A DNA stretch of 64,000 bases from Flavobacteriales bacterium. GTDB taxonomy: Bacteria > Bacteroidota > Bacteroidia > UBA10329. The stretch covers positions 1 through 64,000 of the forward strand of contig WGMW01000021.1 in NCBI GenBank assembly GCA_016124845.1. Direction: 5' to 3'. The translations under genes were made by a program, and so were the position numbers. Below are positions 43,782 to 52,804 of the stretch, in pieces. Under the pieces are notes generated by a model. The model did no database searches and was not told the DNA's origin. It worked only from the letters and a program-made list of their open reading frames with translations. Numbering within the stretch: position 1 is the stretch's first letter; every line of letters starts with the position of its first letter.

Positions 43782-45724
43782 TTGCGTAGAACGCGGAAGG
43801 TCTTTTCCGCAGTTTCACCTTCCACTTTGATCAGATAAATACCAGCTCTCTCAGGAAGAGTTATTCCACCGTTCGGATAGCGGTTGAAAGATGCAATGAG
43901 CTTTCCGTGCATGTCGAACACTTCAATGTTTTTCACGTTTGGCACGTGATCTCCGCGTAGCCGAACCACCCCATTTTCGGTAGGATTGGGATATGCGGTT
44001 ATGCTCCATTCCTGTGCTTCGATGACATTGGTGACCACCGACATGTTTACAATGGAATCCGCAGCAACCAACACAGGCATGCGATCGGCATTGGAATACA
44101 TGTTCTCAAATGCATCAATGGTCGGTGTGGAAACTGCAAACATCTCTTGCATCCATTTAGGTGGTGCCGACTGATAGAAAACCTTGGCCGAAACTCTGAT
44201 CGAGCCGTTGTATCCGTTCAGTGGAACGTGATAACGTACCACGTCCGTTCCTGAACCTTCAAATCCATCGAAGTTGAAATCGGTATCATTGAGAACCGTC
44301 CCGTAAACAGCGGTCGTATCGTAAACGCTGTGCGAAGTAGTAAAACCTATCGGCACCAGCCGATTGTCCTTAATGGTGCTGTAAGCGCGCTCCAGCACGG
44401 TTGTCACATCTCCGTTCACATCGCCCATCACCATTTCATAGATCTGAACCTGCTGTTCATCGGTAATGACGTTGTAATGCGGTTCGTAGGTAGCGTTCTG
44501 TCCAAAAACCTCGTAATCGGGTTGCAGAACACCGGATTGGAAGAGTGTGTCTTCATTCTCCTTCACTACCAAAAACTCAATATACGCTCTGCGCGAAGGG
44601 TAACCCGATGGGAATTTGTGTCCGGCCAAATTCTCCAACCGGACCTCAAAATATCCGGTGTCATGGTCGAAGGTGTTGAACTGCAGGTCGAGGTTCATGG
44701 TCTGATGTTGGAGTTTGTGCTCGGTGCGCGCAATGGTGGAGTCCATTATGTCATCCGATGCCGCAATACTGAGCACTCCAGCGTTCTGTTTCATCAATTT
44801 CAGCATGAAGCTGTTGCCGCCCACCAGTTCGTGCTTAGAGAAAGGCGAACGCCCGAACAGTTCGGCATAGTTGGCAGAGATCACCACTTCCTCTGCAACA
44901 GTTGGCATGTGGCAGCCTTGGCATGTGGTGGCATTGGCCTGGCCATCGTTGTAAGATGAGTTGAGCCATTCGTGGTAGGTTGCCTGCTCAATGAAGGTCT
45001 GTCCGGTAAAATTCCCATCCAGGTCAACGCTTTCGGTAAGCAATGTGTGGCATCCCGCACAGAGACCACCATCCAAAATGTGGCTGCTGTAAACAGGAAG
45101 GAGACCGACCAGATCCTGCATAGGCGGTTCAAACGGTTTTTCAAACGGTCCGTAGGCGAGCGGCTGCGGAGCAAAGTTGAGGTTTCCGGAGTTCAGACTG
45201 CCCAACTGATGTGACGACTGTTTGTGGCATGCGAGGCACGAAACCCCGTCCAACCCCAACGAGTCGGTTTCGAGGTCGGCAATGCCGTACGGTCCAAGGT
45301 TGAATTCCTGGTACGAATATCTACCAAGAGGTGCATGGCACGAGGTGCATTTGTCTTCCAACGCCTCTTGGTGTTGCGGGTTTACCGTCACTTCATGGCT
45401 TACTTTGGCACGCCAGAACGGGTCCTTGGCCGAGTTGGCCATCATGGTGCCGCGCCACATGCTTACCGGGCTGATGTCATGTCCCATTTCATTGACGTTG
45501 GCATGCATCGTTTCATCCATTCCATGGCAGCCATCGCAATTTCCCGAACCTTTGAAATACCCGTTATCGCTAAGCGGAAGACTTACACCATTGTCCCGGA
45601 AAAAATCCAACTCATTTGGACCGTGGTAAGCCTGTGCATCTGTCCATTGGTAGTTGGCGATGGCCGCGAGATAGGCCACTCCGCAGATGACAAGTATAAT
45701 GGTAGGTTTAAGCAAACGCTGCAT
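43778..45724 (-). CDS. Five-heme cytochrome c with T9SS type A sorting domain
   Basis: A 648-residue protein with an N-terminal hydrophobic leader (TIILVICGVAYLAAIANYQ). It has five CxxCH heme sites: NCDGCH, KCTSCH, SCLACH, LCAGCH and TCQGCH. The C-terminus is a T9SS type A domain (TAYPNPTENGVVRLRG ... GIYLIKVEG). It should therefore be matured in the periplasm and sorted to the outside of the cell. A surface electron-transfer or nitrogen/oxyanion-reducing role is possible; no partner gene is next to it. Confidence 0.93.
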   Translation of the reverse strand: MQRLLKPTIILVICGVAYLAAIANYQWTDAQAYHGPNELDFFRDNGVSLPLSDNGYFKGSGNCDGCHGMDETMHANVNEMGHDISPVSMWRGTMMANSAKDPFWRAKVSHEVTVNPQHQEALEDKCTSCHAPLGRYSYQEFNLGPYGIADLETDSLGLDGVSCLACHKQSSHQLGSLNSGNLNFAPQPLAYGPFEKPFEPPMQDLVGLLPVYSSHILDGGLCAGCHTLLTESVDLDGNFTGQTFIEQATYHEWLNSSYNDGQANATTCQGCHMPTVAEEVVISANYAELFGRSPFSKHELVGGNSFMLKLMKQNAGVLSIAASDDIMDSTIARTEHKLQHQTMNLDLQFNTFDHDTGYFEVRLENLAGHKFPSGYPSRRAYIEFLVVKENEDTLFQSGVLQPDYEVFGQNATYEPHYNVITDEQQVQIYEMVMGDVNGDVTTVLERAYSTIKDNRLVPIGFTTSHSVYDTTAVYGTVLNDTDFNFDGFEGSGTDVVRYHVPLNGYNGSIRVSAKVFYQSAPPKWMQEMFAVSTPTIDAFENMYSNADRMPVLVAADSIVNMSVVTNVIEAQEWSITAYPNPTENGVVRLRGDHVPNVKNIEVFDMHGKLIASFNRYPNGGITLPERAGIYLIKVEGETAEKTFRVLRN

Positions 45725-45850
45725 ACAAAACAGTTACGAGGGCTCTAAAATACCTGTTTTGAGCAGAGCCTATTTGACCGACCTAATACTGATACTCGGT
45801 AAGTTGAATAATCGGAAAGTTAATAACCGATTTTACCAAAAGACGATCAT

Positions 45851-46378
45851 TTACTGATGACAGAACTCAGTCATAAATCTGTCCAAGGCATCCCAATCGG
45901 TGTATTCGTGATCTTGAGTAGTATCCGTTGATTCTCCTGTGCTCTTAGCGATCTGCTTCATCACCTGCCGTTTCAGCCAATTGTATTCCACGTACTTCAA
46001 AGCTCCGGCCACGTGCTCAATTCGCTGTGGTCCCCAGCCGGTTTCCTCTTCAAACTCCCCAACCCATTCTTGCAGTTCGCTGGCACTCTCTTCGGTCAGG
46101 TGTGCTGCCGCCATGCTTACAGAAACGAACGCGTTGGGTCGCTCGCTCAGAGCCTTGGCATTTTCTGTGGCATAATGGACCAGGGCCGACTGATATTTCA
46201 TCATATGCACCGAGCCTGCGAGTATTACCATATCGAAACCGTGAGGAGATGGGGGGTATTCTATGGCGTTATAAGCGGTAACCTCCACACCATTGGCTAT
46301 GGCGCATTTTTCCAAATGACGCACCACCTTGGCGGTCTGACCCTCTGTGGTGGTATAGATGATCAATAGTTTCTTCAT
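45851..46378 (-). CDS. Flavodoxin-fold protein, HemG-like menaquinone-dependent protoporphyrinogen oxidase
   Basis: A 175-residue protein from the ATG at 46378 (MKKLLIIYTTTEGQTAKVVR). It has the flavodoxin phosphate loop (TTTEGQT) and the FMN loop VILAGSVHMMKYQSALVHY. The late LKRQVMKQIAKSTGES and the terminal EYTDWDALDRFM match HemG, which oxidises protoporphyrinogen IX with a quinone acceptor. The longer frame to 46423 is not conserved. Its ATG overlaps the stop of the upstream small membrane protein by 4 bp. HemG versus generic flavodoxin is the main uncertainty. Confidence 0.75.
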   Translation of the reverse strand: MKKLLIIYTTTEGQTAKVVRHLEKCAIANGVEVTAYNAIEYPPSPHGFDMVILAGSVHMMKYQSALVHYATENAKALSERPNAFVSVSMAAAHLTEESASELQEWVGEFEEETGWGPQRIEHVAGALKYVEYNWLKRQVMKQIAKSTGESTDTTQDHEYTDWDALDRFMTEFCHQ

Positions 46379-46557
46379 GATAATAGATATTGGAATGAGT
46401 GGTAAACCAAGAATGCAGGCCATACCATGGCTTTCAAAAAACCGACCACGCCCATCCAGAATCCAACCGAATGCGAAATGAAATAAACGGCCGCACCAAT
46501 GAAACCGAGGCCATATACCGCTCCGCCAGATGCATGATTTTGATAGTGTTGTTTCAT
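46375..46557 (-). CDS. Small two-span membrane protein coupled to the HemG-like gene
   Basis: A 60-residue protein from the ATG at 46557: MKQHYQNHASGGAVYGLGFI, then two hydrophobic spans (GAAVYFISHSVGFWMGVVGF, AMVWPAFLVYHSFQYLLS). I recall similar small Bacteroidota membrane proteins. It overlaps the HemG-like start by 4 bp and is therefore likely to work with it, perhaps anchoring or supplying quinone. No known function. Confidence 0.75.
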   Translation of the reverse strand: MKQHYQNHASGGAVYGLGFIGAAVYFISHSVGFWMGVVGFLKAMVWPAFLVYHSFQYLLS

Positions 46558-46716
46558 AGGTTCAATGAAATTCGATTCGAAGGTGAACACCAATTACGTT
46601 GGCTGTTCTGATGTTCGTCAGATACAGGTGTGATTTAACGCAATGGTCATTTTTAAACGCTTCTCGCAAGATCGGTCCGTGGAATTGTCGTTCATCAGAT
46701 AATCGTGAAATGTTTG

Positions 46717-46745
46717 TTGCAGCGGGCTTGCGCTCCCTACCTTTG
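46717..46745 (+). promoter_or_regulatory. Complete -33/-7 promoter, near-leaderless
   Basis: TTG at 46717-46719, an 18-nt spacer and TACCTTTG at 46738-46745 match the Bacteroidota sigma-A type promoter exactly. The ATG at 46753 follows the box by 7 nt, so the transcript should start at or next to the start codon. This also fixes the gene start over the upstream ATG at 46705, which lies before the promoter. Confidence 0.75.
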
Positions 46746-46752
46746 GGGCGGT

Positions 46753-47934
46753 ATGCGGTTTCTTCTGATCACCTGTTTTATGGGAATCGGACTGCTCGTC
46801 AAGGGACAGTCAGAAGCGTTGTATCTGTCAGAGGCAGACATTCAACGCATTATTCGTGTTCCCGAAAAAGTGGATCAGACCATCCGCCAATTGGAACAGC
46901 GTTCAGATACTACCTCATCCCTTGCCGAAAAGGTTTCGCTTTTACATACGGCCGTGCTGCTCGAATCCTATTCGCGTAATGCCAATTGCGAATTGAGCTT
47001 GGTGTATGATAGGATCTCGGAATTATTGATGCAGATCAATTCTGCCGATGCGGCCATCCGATCTACACACAAAGCTATGCAGCTGGCCGATCTCTGTGGC
47101 AGCTTCAATGAGGCCGAAGAATACAATCATCTGGGCAAACTCGGTAGCTTTTTCCTAATCAGCGATCAGTTGGACAGCGCATTGTATTACTTCCGAAGGG
47201 CTGAGAACTATGCCGACACCATAGCCAATCCGATATGGCATGCTTCGTCATACAACAACTTAGGAATGGTATGGACCCGATTGGGAAACGCGGACTCTGC
47301 ATTCACCTGTTTCAATAATGCCATTTTCGGGTTGAATGCTGCAGAGCCGGAACACCAGCGGTTGCTCGGAAACATTACCGACAATCTTGCGCAATGGCAT
47401 CAGGTAAATGAAGATGCCAACGTTGCATTACAGTTGTATAACGAGAACATCAAGCGTTATCTGGCCTTCCACGATTCGCTACAACTGGTGAAATCCTACC
47501 TGGGGAAGGCCCGATCGTTAATGTTGCTCGGGTCCATGCAGGAAGCAAAGACACAGTTCGATTCCGTATATCCATTGCTTTTCGGAAAGGAAACTTTGGA
47601 CATCGATGAGCTGGAGCAGGCCATTACCTATTGGAAGTTGTTCCGAAAATTGAATGTTGGATTGAATGATTCGGAAGAACAGCTTCGAGCAGCAGACAGC
47701 ACCAATGCATGGCAGCAGCGATATTTTCTTCGTAAACAGGAAACCCAACGTTTGATGATAACCACCCTGATTGAAGCGGAATTTGCCCGTGTTCAAAGAG
47801 AATGGGACATTCGAAAAGAACTGAGAAAGGAGCAGCGCAATGCAAAAAGATGGTTTCGCATCGTGATTGTCGTGTCCATAATGCTTCTTCTACTTTCTGT
47901 GTGGTTGGGGTATTGTCTGTATCGGAAAAAATAG
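46753..47934 (+). CDS. TPR membrane protein with truncated signalling architecture
   Basis: A 393-residue protein from the ATG at 46753 (MRFLLITCFMGIGLLVKGQ signal peptide). TPR units follow (AIRSTHKAMQLADLCGSFNE, SALYYFRRAENYADTIANPI, SSYNNLGMVWTRLGNADSAF). A coiled coil (REWDIRKELRKEQRNAKRWF) and one transmembrane helix (IVIVVSIMLLLLSVWLGYCL) come last. This is the layout of Bacteroidota TPR-transmembrane kinases or LuxR regulators, but the protein stops at the membrane with only RKK behind. The signalling output is missing or encoded separately. It is convergent with the T9SS type B gene. Confidence 0.85.
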   Translation: MRFLLITCFMGIGLLVKGQSEALYLSEADIQRIIRVPEKVDQTIRQLEQRSDTTSSLAEKVSLLHTAVLLESYSRNANCELSLVYDRISELLMQINSADAAIRSTHKAMQLADLCGSFNEAEEYNHLGKLGSFFLISDQLDSALYYFRRAENYADTIANPIWHASSYNNLGMVWTRLGNADSAFTCFNNAIFGLNAAEPEHQRLLGNITDNLAQWHQVNEDANVALQLYNENIKRYLAFHDSLQLVKSYLGKARSLMLLGSMQEAKTQFDSVYPLLFGKETLDIDELEQAITYWKLFRKLNVGLNDSEEQLRAADSTNAWQQRYFLRKQETQRLMITTLIEAEFARVQREWDIRKELRKEQRNAKRWFRIVIVVSIMLLLLSVWLGYCLYRKK

Positions 47935-47940
47935 AACAGG

Positions 47941-50900
47941 TCAGCGCAAAACATTCACATTTCCAGTAAAGCGCCTTTCGTTTCCTTCCCAATCAGTTAC
48001 GAGGAAGACATAGATGTAAACACCTACTTCCACAGGTGCACCTCGGTAGTTGCCGTCCCAACCAGCACCATTGTCAACTCCGTAAAAGATTCGTTCGCCC
48101 CATCTATCAAAGATGGACATGGACACGGAGGTATAACCTTCTCCATAACCTTTGAACACATCATTTCTGCCATTCTGATTTGGGGTGAACGTGTTCGGGA
48201 TGAAGAATGAGAAGTATGGCTCCACAATTACTTTACCCATGGTTGCGTCAGTACAGCCATAAGCAGTTTCCACATGAAGGTTCACCGAATAACTTCCCGT
48301 GTCTGAATACGTGTAAGTAGGGTTGGTGAGAGATGAGATCTGCCCATCTCCGAACATCCAGTTGTAGAGGACAACATTGAGCGTGGACTGGTCGGTAAAG
48401 TCCACGGTTGGATCGACCATGTTCACAGTAGATGGCTCACTTTGAAAAGCTGCTGTTGGCAGCGGATATACAACAATGGTCGCTTCGGCCGTGTCCTCAC
48501 TTGCACAACCTTTGGACGAAACAGTATTCAAACTGACATCCAATGTATCTGGCGTAATGCCATCGGCACCTTGGTAATTGTGGGTGAATGATGGATTCGA
48601 TTCAGAGCTTGTCTCACCGTGCCCCAATTGCCAGTTCCATTGTGCAATACTGTAAGGCGAAGAGATGGAACTCTCATCGTTGTAGTCAACGGTCAGCGGC
48701 TCGCAACCTTCAGTTTTGGAAAGAGATAGGGCAACCTGAGGTCTGTCATAGACCTCTACCGTTGCGGTTGTCATATCCGTGCAGCCGTTTGCTGTTTCAA
48801 CAGATAATTGCACCGAATGCATGCCACTTGTTGTGAAAACATGGGTAGGTTCTTGATCTGAGCTTGAGACGCTTGGCTCTATCAACCAATCCCAAGAAAC
48901 GATAGAATCTCCCCAAGTGTTGTCGATGGTGGATGATTCGAGCAGCTGGATTTCATCATTTAGGCAATGACCGGAAAGAGGGTCGATGACAGCAACCGGA
49001 TTCGGGTAAACCAGCGCGGAACCCAAACTCGTATCGGCTTTACATCCCACCGAAGTGGTCACGGTCAGCGTGGCGTCATAAGTTCCTGGTTGATTGAAGG
49101 TTATGGTCGGATTCTGTAACGTAGAAGTTTGTCCTGAACTGAAGACCCAAGACCATTGTGTAAGCGGATACGAACCAACAGCCGTTGAAAGGTCGGTGAA
49201 CTGATTGGCTGCTTGATGACACACGCTGTCCCATGTAAATAGTGCAATTGGCAACGGATATATTTCCACGTTCTCTTGGGTTGAATCGATACATCCATTG
49301 TCAGAGGTAACGATCAGCGAGACAGTATAATTTCCAGCCGCAGGATAGGATTGTGGAAGAGGTTGCTGCAAAGACGAAACGTTTCCGTTCCCCAAATTCC
49401 AACTCCAACCCGCAATAGAGCCAGATGGAATGGTTGAAGCATCAGATACGGTCAATGGGTCATCCAAACAACTATTGGAAAGGCTGATGCCCGAAGCAGG
49501 TTGCGCGTAGAAGCTCAGATTTGTTACCAAAAGGCTGTCGCATCCGTTAGGCGTGACCAACGAATCATTGTAGCTGCCAACCTGCGACTTCCAGGTTCCT
49601 CCGGTCAGGATGGAATCACCCACACATACGGCCGTGTCAATGATATGAACGATCAATGGCAGAACCGTCAGGTCGGTGATGATGACGCTGTCGCAACCGA
49701 AAGAAGTTGAAAGCGTGTCATGGTAGATTCCCGTCTGTGTCTGTTGCGAACCTTCTGCCAAATAGCTCTGCCCAGAACAAATACTCGCACTCAAATTGAC
49801 GACAGGCGAAGGATTTACAGTAAGATCCGTGTTGATGATGCTGTCACATCCCAATGTTGTCTGTAACGTATCGGAATAGGTGCCACCAGTACTTACCGCC
49901 ATCCCGCCAGGTAAGGTGTAGGTCGTTCCATCACAAATAGAAACAGACTGGTTGCTGCTGAACACAGGATTCACGGTCAATTGGGTAGTGACGACACTAT
50001 CGCAGCCATAGATCGTGCTAAGTGTGTCTACATAGGTTCCAGCGCTGCTTACGGAAATTCCACTCGGCAAGACAAATTGCTCTCCCTGACAGATGGTTTC
50101 TGTTGAAGATGATTGCTCTTCCGAATGCTGAGTGGTGAGGGAAACCACATCTGTGTATTCGCAGCCATAAAGATCGGTGATGTGGTAGGTGTATTGTCCT
50201 TCTGCAAGATCGGTAACAGAAGTGGTCGTAGCGTTCAATGGCGCATCCCAAGAGATGGAATAGGGTGGTGTGCCGCCACTGATGGTGACATCTATTTGGC
50301 CATCAGAAAGCATGCTACAGCTTGGGTCTGTCACCGTCTCATTGACAACCAGTTGCGGCATGGTGATGGAAATGTCATCCAAGAAATTTCCTACGCCTTG
50401 ACTGCCACCAGCGGCCGAAACGGAATTGAACCTTAACGAATAATTGACCTGCGGGATGGGAGGGAAGGTGTAGCTGACCGTATAATATTGCCAGGCCGTA
50501 TTTCCAGTTGAGAACGTTCCGAGATTGACATACGGGCCACCGATGGGACCAACGCTCACGCTCATCACATCGGTTCCTGCGCGGCCACGATGTGCAAACG
50601 AAATATCGACAGTACTTCCAGGCAACGCCTGAAAATCCTGATAGAGAGTAGAAACAAGGTTGGCGTTCAGCTCAATGAACTGGTTTCCTGAATAGGCAGG
50701 CACGCCATTGAACCCCGTTCCCCAAACTTCTACCATTTGGTCGGATGCGGTGGTGTTCCAACACGGAACGTTGCTTTGGTTGAGAATGGTGTAGCTTCCT
50801 GGAGAGGTTACCTGTTGGTCTTCAAAATCGGTATTGCAAAGTAGGTTGCAGGAAAGGTTCGGAGTGCAATCTACTATGGTGACATTTACACTCACAGGGT

Positions 50901-51690
50901 CGCCCGTACAACTTCCATCTGTTACGGTCAGCGTGTATTGGCCATCATCGGCCAAGGTCGAATTGGAGATGAGCAGGTTCTCATCGGTACTTGAAAAACC
51001 GTTGGGACCTGTCCATTGAAAAGTAGCGTTAGCGGAGTAGTTCCCGCTTGGATTTATTGCAATGTCATCGCCTTCACAGAGTGTTTGATCCTGAAGCGGG
51101 TCAACGAATGCCAATTGGTCGGTAACCACAATATTGTCGATTCCGAAATACGTGTATGTACCCGCATTATTGATGCAAGGCACGAAGTTCAGATACGTGT
51201 AATTCTGCGATGGATTCAGTTGAATGGAGAGCGTTTGCCACGTATTTATATTGGTGATGAGTGGCGATTGCCAAAGAAGTTCCTGATTGTCGCAATTGGT
51301 GTAGCCACCATAAATGCAGATGTATCCGTCATTCACGCCCTGGTTGTTGTCCACCCAAAATTGATTGCCCGGCAGATTCAACGGGACAATGCTCACGTCC
51401 ATATTGAAATTCAGCTGACTGCACGCACCCAATCCATTGGTGAAATTGGCCGATACCGATTCTGTGTGATGAAACCCCAAATAGGTATTCCCATCAGATG
51501 GTGTCTGTGTAGTGCCCCAAAAACCTGGTTGAATATCGGGCGAACCAGAACACATGAACCAGTTCGGGGGTACGGCTCCGCTTGCAGGAGTCCCCTCAAA
51601 CGAAGGGTTCTGGAAAACGGGTTGCGCTTGGAGTGTGAGAACGCTCCAAACGGTTGTCAGGAAAATGAAATATGTCTTTAGGAAAGACAC
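47941..51690 (-). CDS. Large PKD-repeat T9SS type B (gliding-type) surface protein
   Basis: A 1249-residue secreted protein with a signal peptide. The N-terminal half has jelly-roll-like modules (NPSFEGTPASGAVPPNWFMC; LDDISITMPQ). Residues about 530-730 contain four repeats of the pattern 'G.Y.DTL.T..GCDS', for example GTYVDTLSTIYGCDSVVTTQ. Residues about 730-1150 are a series of PKD domains (NYTVSLIVTSDNGCIDSTQE). The C-terminus is a type B sorting domain (PNTFTPNQNGRNDVFKGYGE, FDRWGERIFYG, VGVYIYVFLVTDWEG). It is a probable adhesin or surface filament like other gliding-type proteins. The mechanism is inferred from the family. Confidence 0.93.
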   Translation of the reverse strand: MSFLKTYFIFLTTVWSVLTLQAQPVFQNPSFEGTPASGAVPPNWFMCSGSPDIQPGFWGTTQTPSDGNTYLGFHHTESVSANFTNGLGACSQLNFNMDVSIVPLNLPGNQFWVDNNQGVNDGYICIYGGYTNCDNQELLWQSPLITNINTWQTLSIQLNPSQNYTYLNFVPCINNAGTYTYFGIDNIVVTDQLAFVDPLQDQTLCEGDDIAINPSGNYSANATFQWTGPNGFSSTDENLLISNSTLADDGQYTLTVTDGSCTGDPVSVNVTIVDCTPNLSCNLLCNTDFEDQQVTSPGSYTILNQSNVPCWNTTASDQMVEVWGTGFNGVPAYSGNQFIELNANLVSTLYQDFQALPGSTVDISFAHRGRAGTDVMSVSVGPIGGPYVNLGTFSTGNTAWQYYTVSYTFPPIPQVNYSLRFNSVSAAGGSQGVGNFLDDISITMPQLVVNETVTDPSCSMLSDGQIDVTISGGTPPYSISWDAPLNATTTSVTDLAEGQYTYHITDLYGCEYTDVVSLTTQHSEEQSSSTETICQGEQFVLPSGISVSSAGTYVDTLSTIYGCDSVVTTQLTVNPVFSSNQSVSICDGTTYTLPGGMAVSTGGTYSDTLQTTLGCDSIINTDLTVNPSPVVNLSASICSGQSYLAEGSQQTQTGIYHDTLSTSFGCDSVIITDLTVLPLIVHIIDTAVCVGDSILTGGTWKSQVGSYNDSLVTPNGCDSLLVTNLSFYAQPASGISLSNSCLDDPLTVSDASTIPSGSIAGWSWNLGNGNVSSLQQPLPQSYPAAGNYTVSLIVTSDNGCIDSTQENVEIYPLPIALFTWDSVCHQAANQFTDLSTAVGSYPLTQWSWVFSSGQTSTLQNPTITFNQPGTYDATLTVTTSVGCKADTSLGSALVYPNPVAVIDPLSGHCLNDEIQLLESSTIDNTWGDSIVSWDWLIEPSVSSSDQEPTHVFTTSGMHSVQLSVETANGCTDMTTATVEVYDRPQVALSLSKTEGCEPLTVDYNDESSISSPYSIAQWNWQLGHGETSSESNPSFTHNYQGADGITPDTLDVSLNTVSSKGCASEDTAEATIVVYPLPTAAFQSEPSTVNMVDPTVDFTDQSTLNVVLYNWMFGDGQISSLTNPTYTYSDTGSYSVNLHVETAYGCTDATMGKVIVEPYFSFFIPNTFTPNQNGRNDVFKGYGEGYTSVSMSIFDRWGERIFYGVDNGAGWDGNYRGAPVEVGVYIYVFLVTDWEGNERRFTGNVNVLR

Positions 51691-51769
51691 GTAAGGGGTT
51701 CAGATTCAGGGGTTATGCTGCTTTAACGAAAAAAGTGGGTTTAGGTTGGCTTGACCCAAACCGGCCAAA

Positions 51770-52804
51770 TCATTTCAAAGTTACGCTAACCAACGACATT
51801 TCTCCCTTGCCTTTCAGGTCGGCTTTACCGAGCGGTTCAAGATGAAACCGATCAGAAGATAGGAGAGAGGCCGTGTCTTCCGTAATGGTTACGCGCATCG
51901 GGTGTCCATTGCTCTCAACCCGCGATGCAATGTTCACATTATCTCCCATGATGTCGAACTGACAACGGGATTTACCAACCACCCCAGAAATGATCGGTCC
52001 TGAGTGGATGCCGATACGGCATTCCCATTTCAATTCGTTCTCTTGATTGCGCCTGTTCAGGTAGTCGATCATTTCCAACGCGGCCGTTACCAGTTTTTCG
52101 GCATGGGCATTATCCGTTTTTGACCCGAGTCCTGCCGCTGCCATGTAGCCGTCTCCCAAGGTTTTTATGCGCAGCCCACCATTGGTGGTCACGATCTCAT
52201 CGAACTCGGTGAATAGTTCGGTCAGTTCGTTTACAAGATGGGTCGGGTCCAAACGCGATGCGATGGTGGTGAAGTCCACCAGATCGCAGAACATGATGCT
52301 GGTATGCTGGTGAATGACAGGCGTGTAACTGCCTGTGGTTTTCAGTTCCTGAATGACCGTATTGGGCAGGAGGTAGCGAAGCAGTGCATCGGCCTTTTTC
52401 CGTTCTTCCTGAAGGTCTAAGTGTGTTTTGATGCGCGCACGCACCACCTGCGCGTTGAATGGTTTGGATATGAAGTCGGCACCACCGATGGCAAACCCTT
52501 TGGTCTCGTCCGAAGCCTCATTCAGTGAAGTGAGGAAGATGATCGGTACAGGCTCGGTCAGTTCGTTTTCCTTCAGGATCTTACAGGCAGTATACCCGTC
52601 CATTTCGGGCATCATCACATCCATCAGCACGAGGTCAATGGTGGCATCGCGCGTCACAATGTCAACCGCCTTCTGTCCGTTCTTGGCCACTTTGATGCGG
52701 TAATCGTCTTTAAGCAGGGCGGTGAGAAGCTGTAGATTCTCAACCGAATCATCCACGATCAGAATCGTCTTCCTGTCGGAAATGGCCAACCCGAAATTGC
52801 TCAT
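51770..52804 (-). CDS. Receiver-adenylate cyclase (REC + class III cyclase)
   Basis: A 344-residue response regulator with an enzyme output. The receiver (about 13-130) has phosphoacceptor D62 ([13 protein letters not shown]) and KP at FISKPFN. The class III cyclase (about 165-344) has metal Asp 174 (FCDLVDFT) and 218 (TLGDGY). The purine-specifying pair K214/D284 indicates ATP, and N291 and R295 (NVNIASR) complete the active site. All catalytic residues are present. It makes cAMP under phosphorelay control. Its start overlaps the hybrid kinase stop by 4 bp. Confidence 0.93.
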   Translation of the reverse strand: MSNFGLAISDRKTILIVDDSVENLQLLTALLKDDYRIKVAKNGQKAVDIVTRDATIDLVLMDVMMPEMDGYTACKILKENELTEPVPIIFLTSLNEASDETKGFAIGGADFISKPFNAQVVRARIKTHLDLQEERKKADALLRYLLPNTVIQELKTTGSYTPVIHQHTSIMFCDLVDFTTIASRLDPTHLVNELTELFTEFDEIVTTNGGLRIKTLGDGYMAAAGLGSKTDNAHAEKLVTAALEMIDYLNRRNQENELKWECRIGIHSGPIISGVVGKSRCQFDIMGDNVNIASRVESNGHPMRVTITEDTASLLSSDRFHLEPLGKADLKGKGEMSLVSVTLK

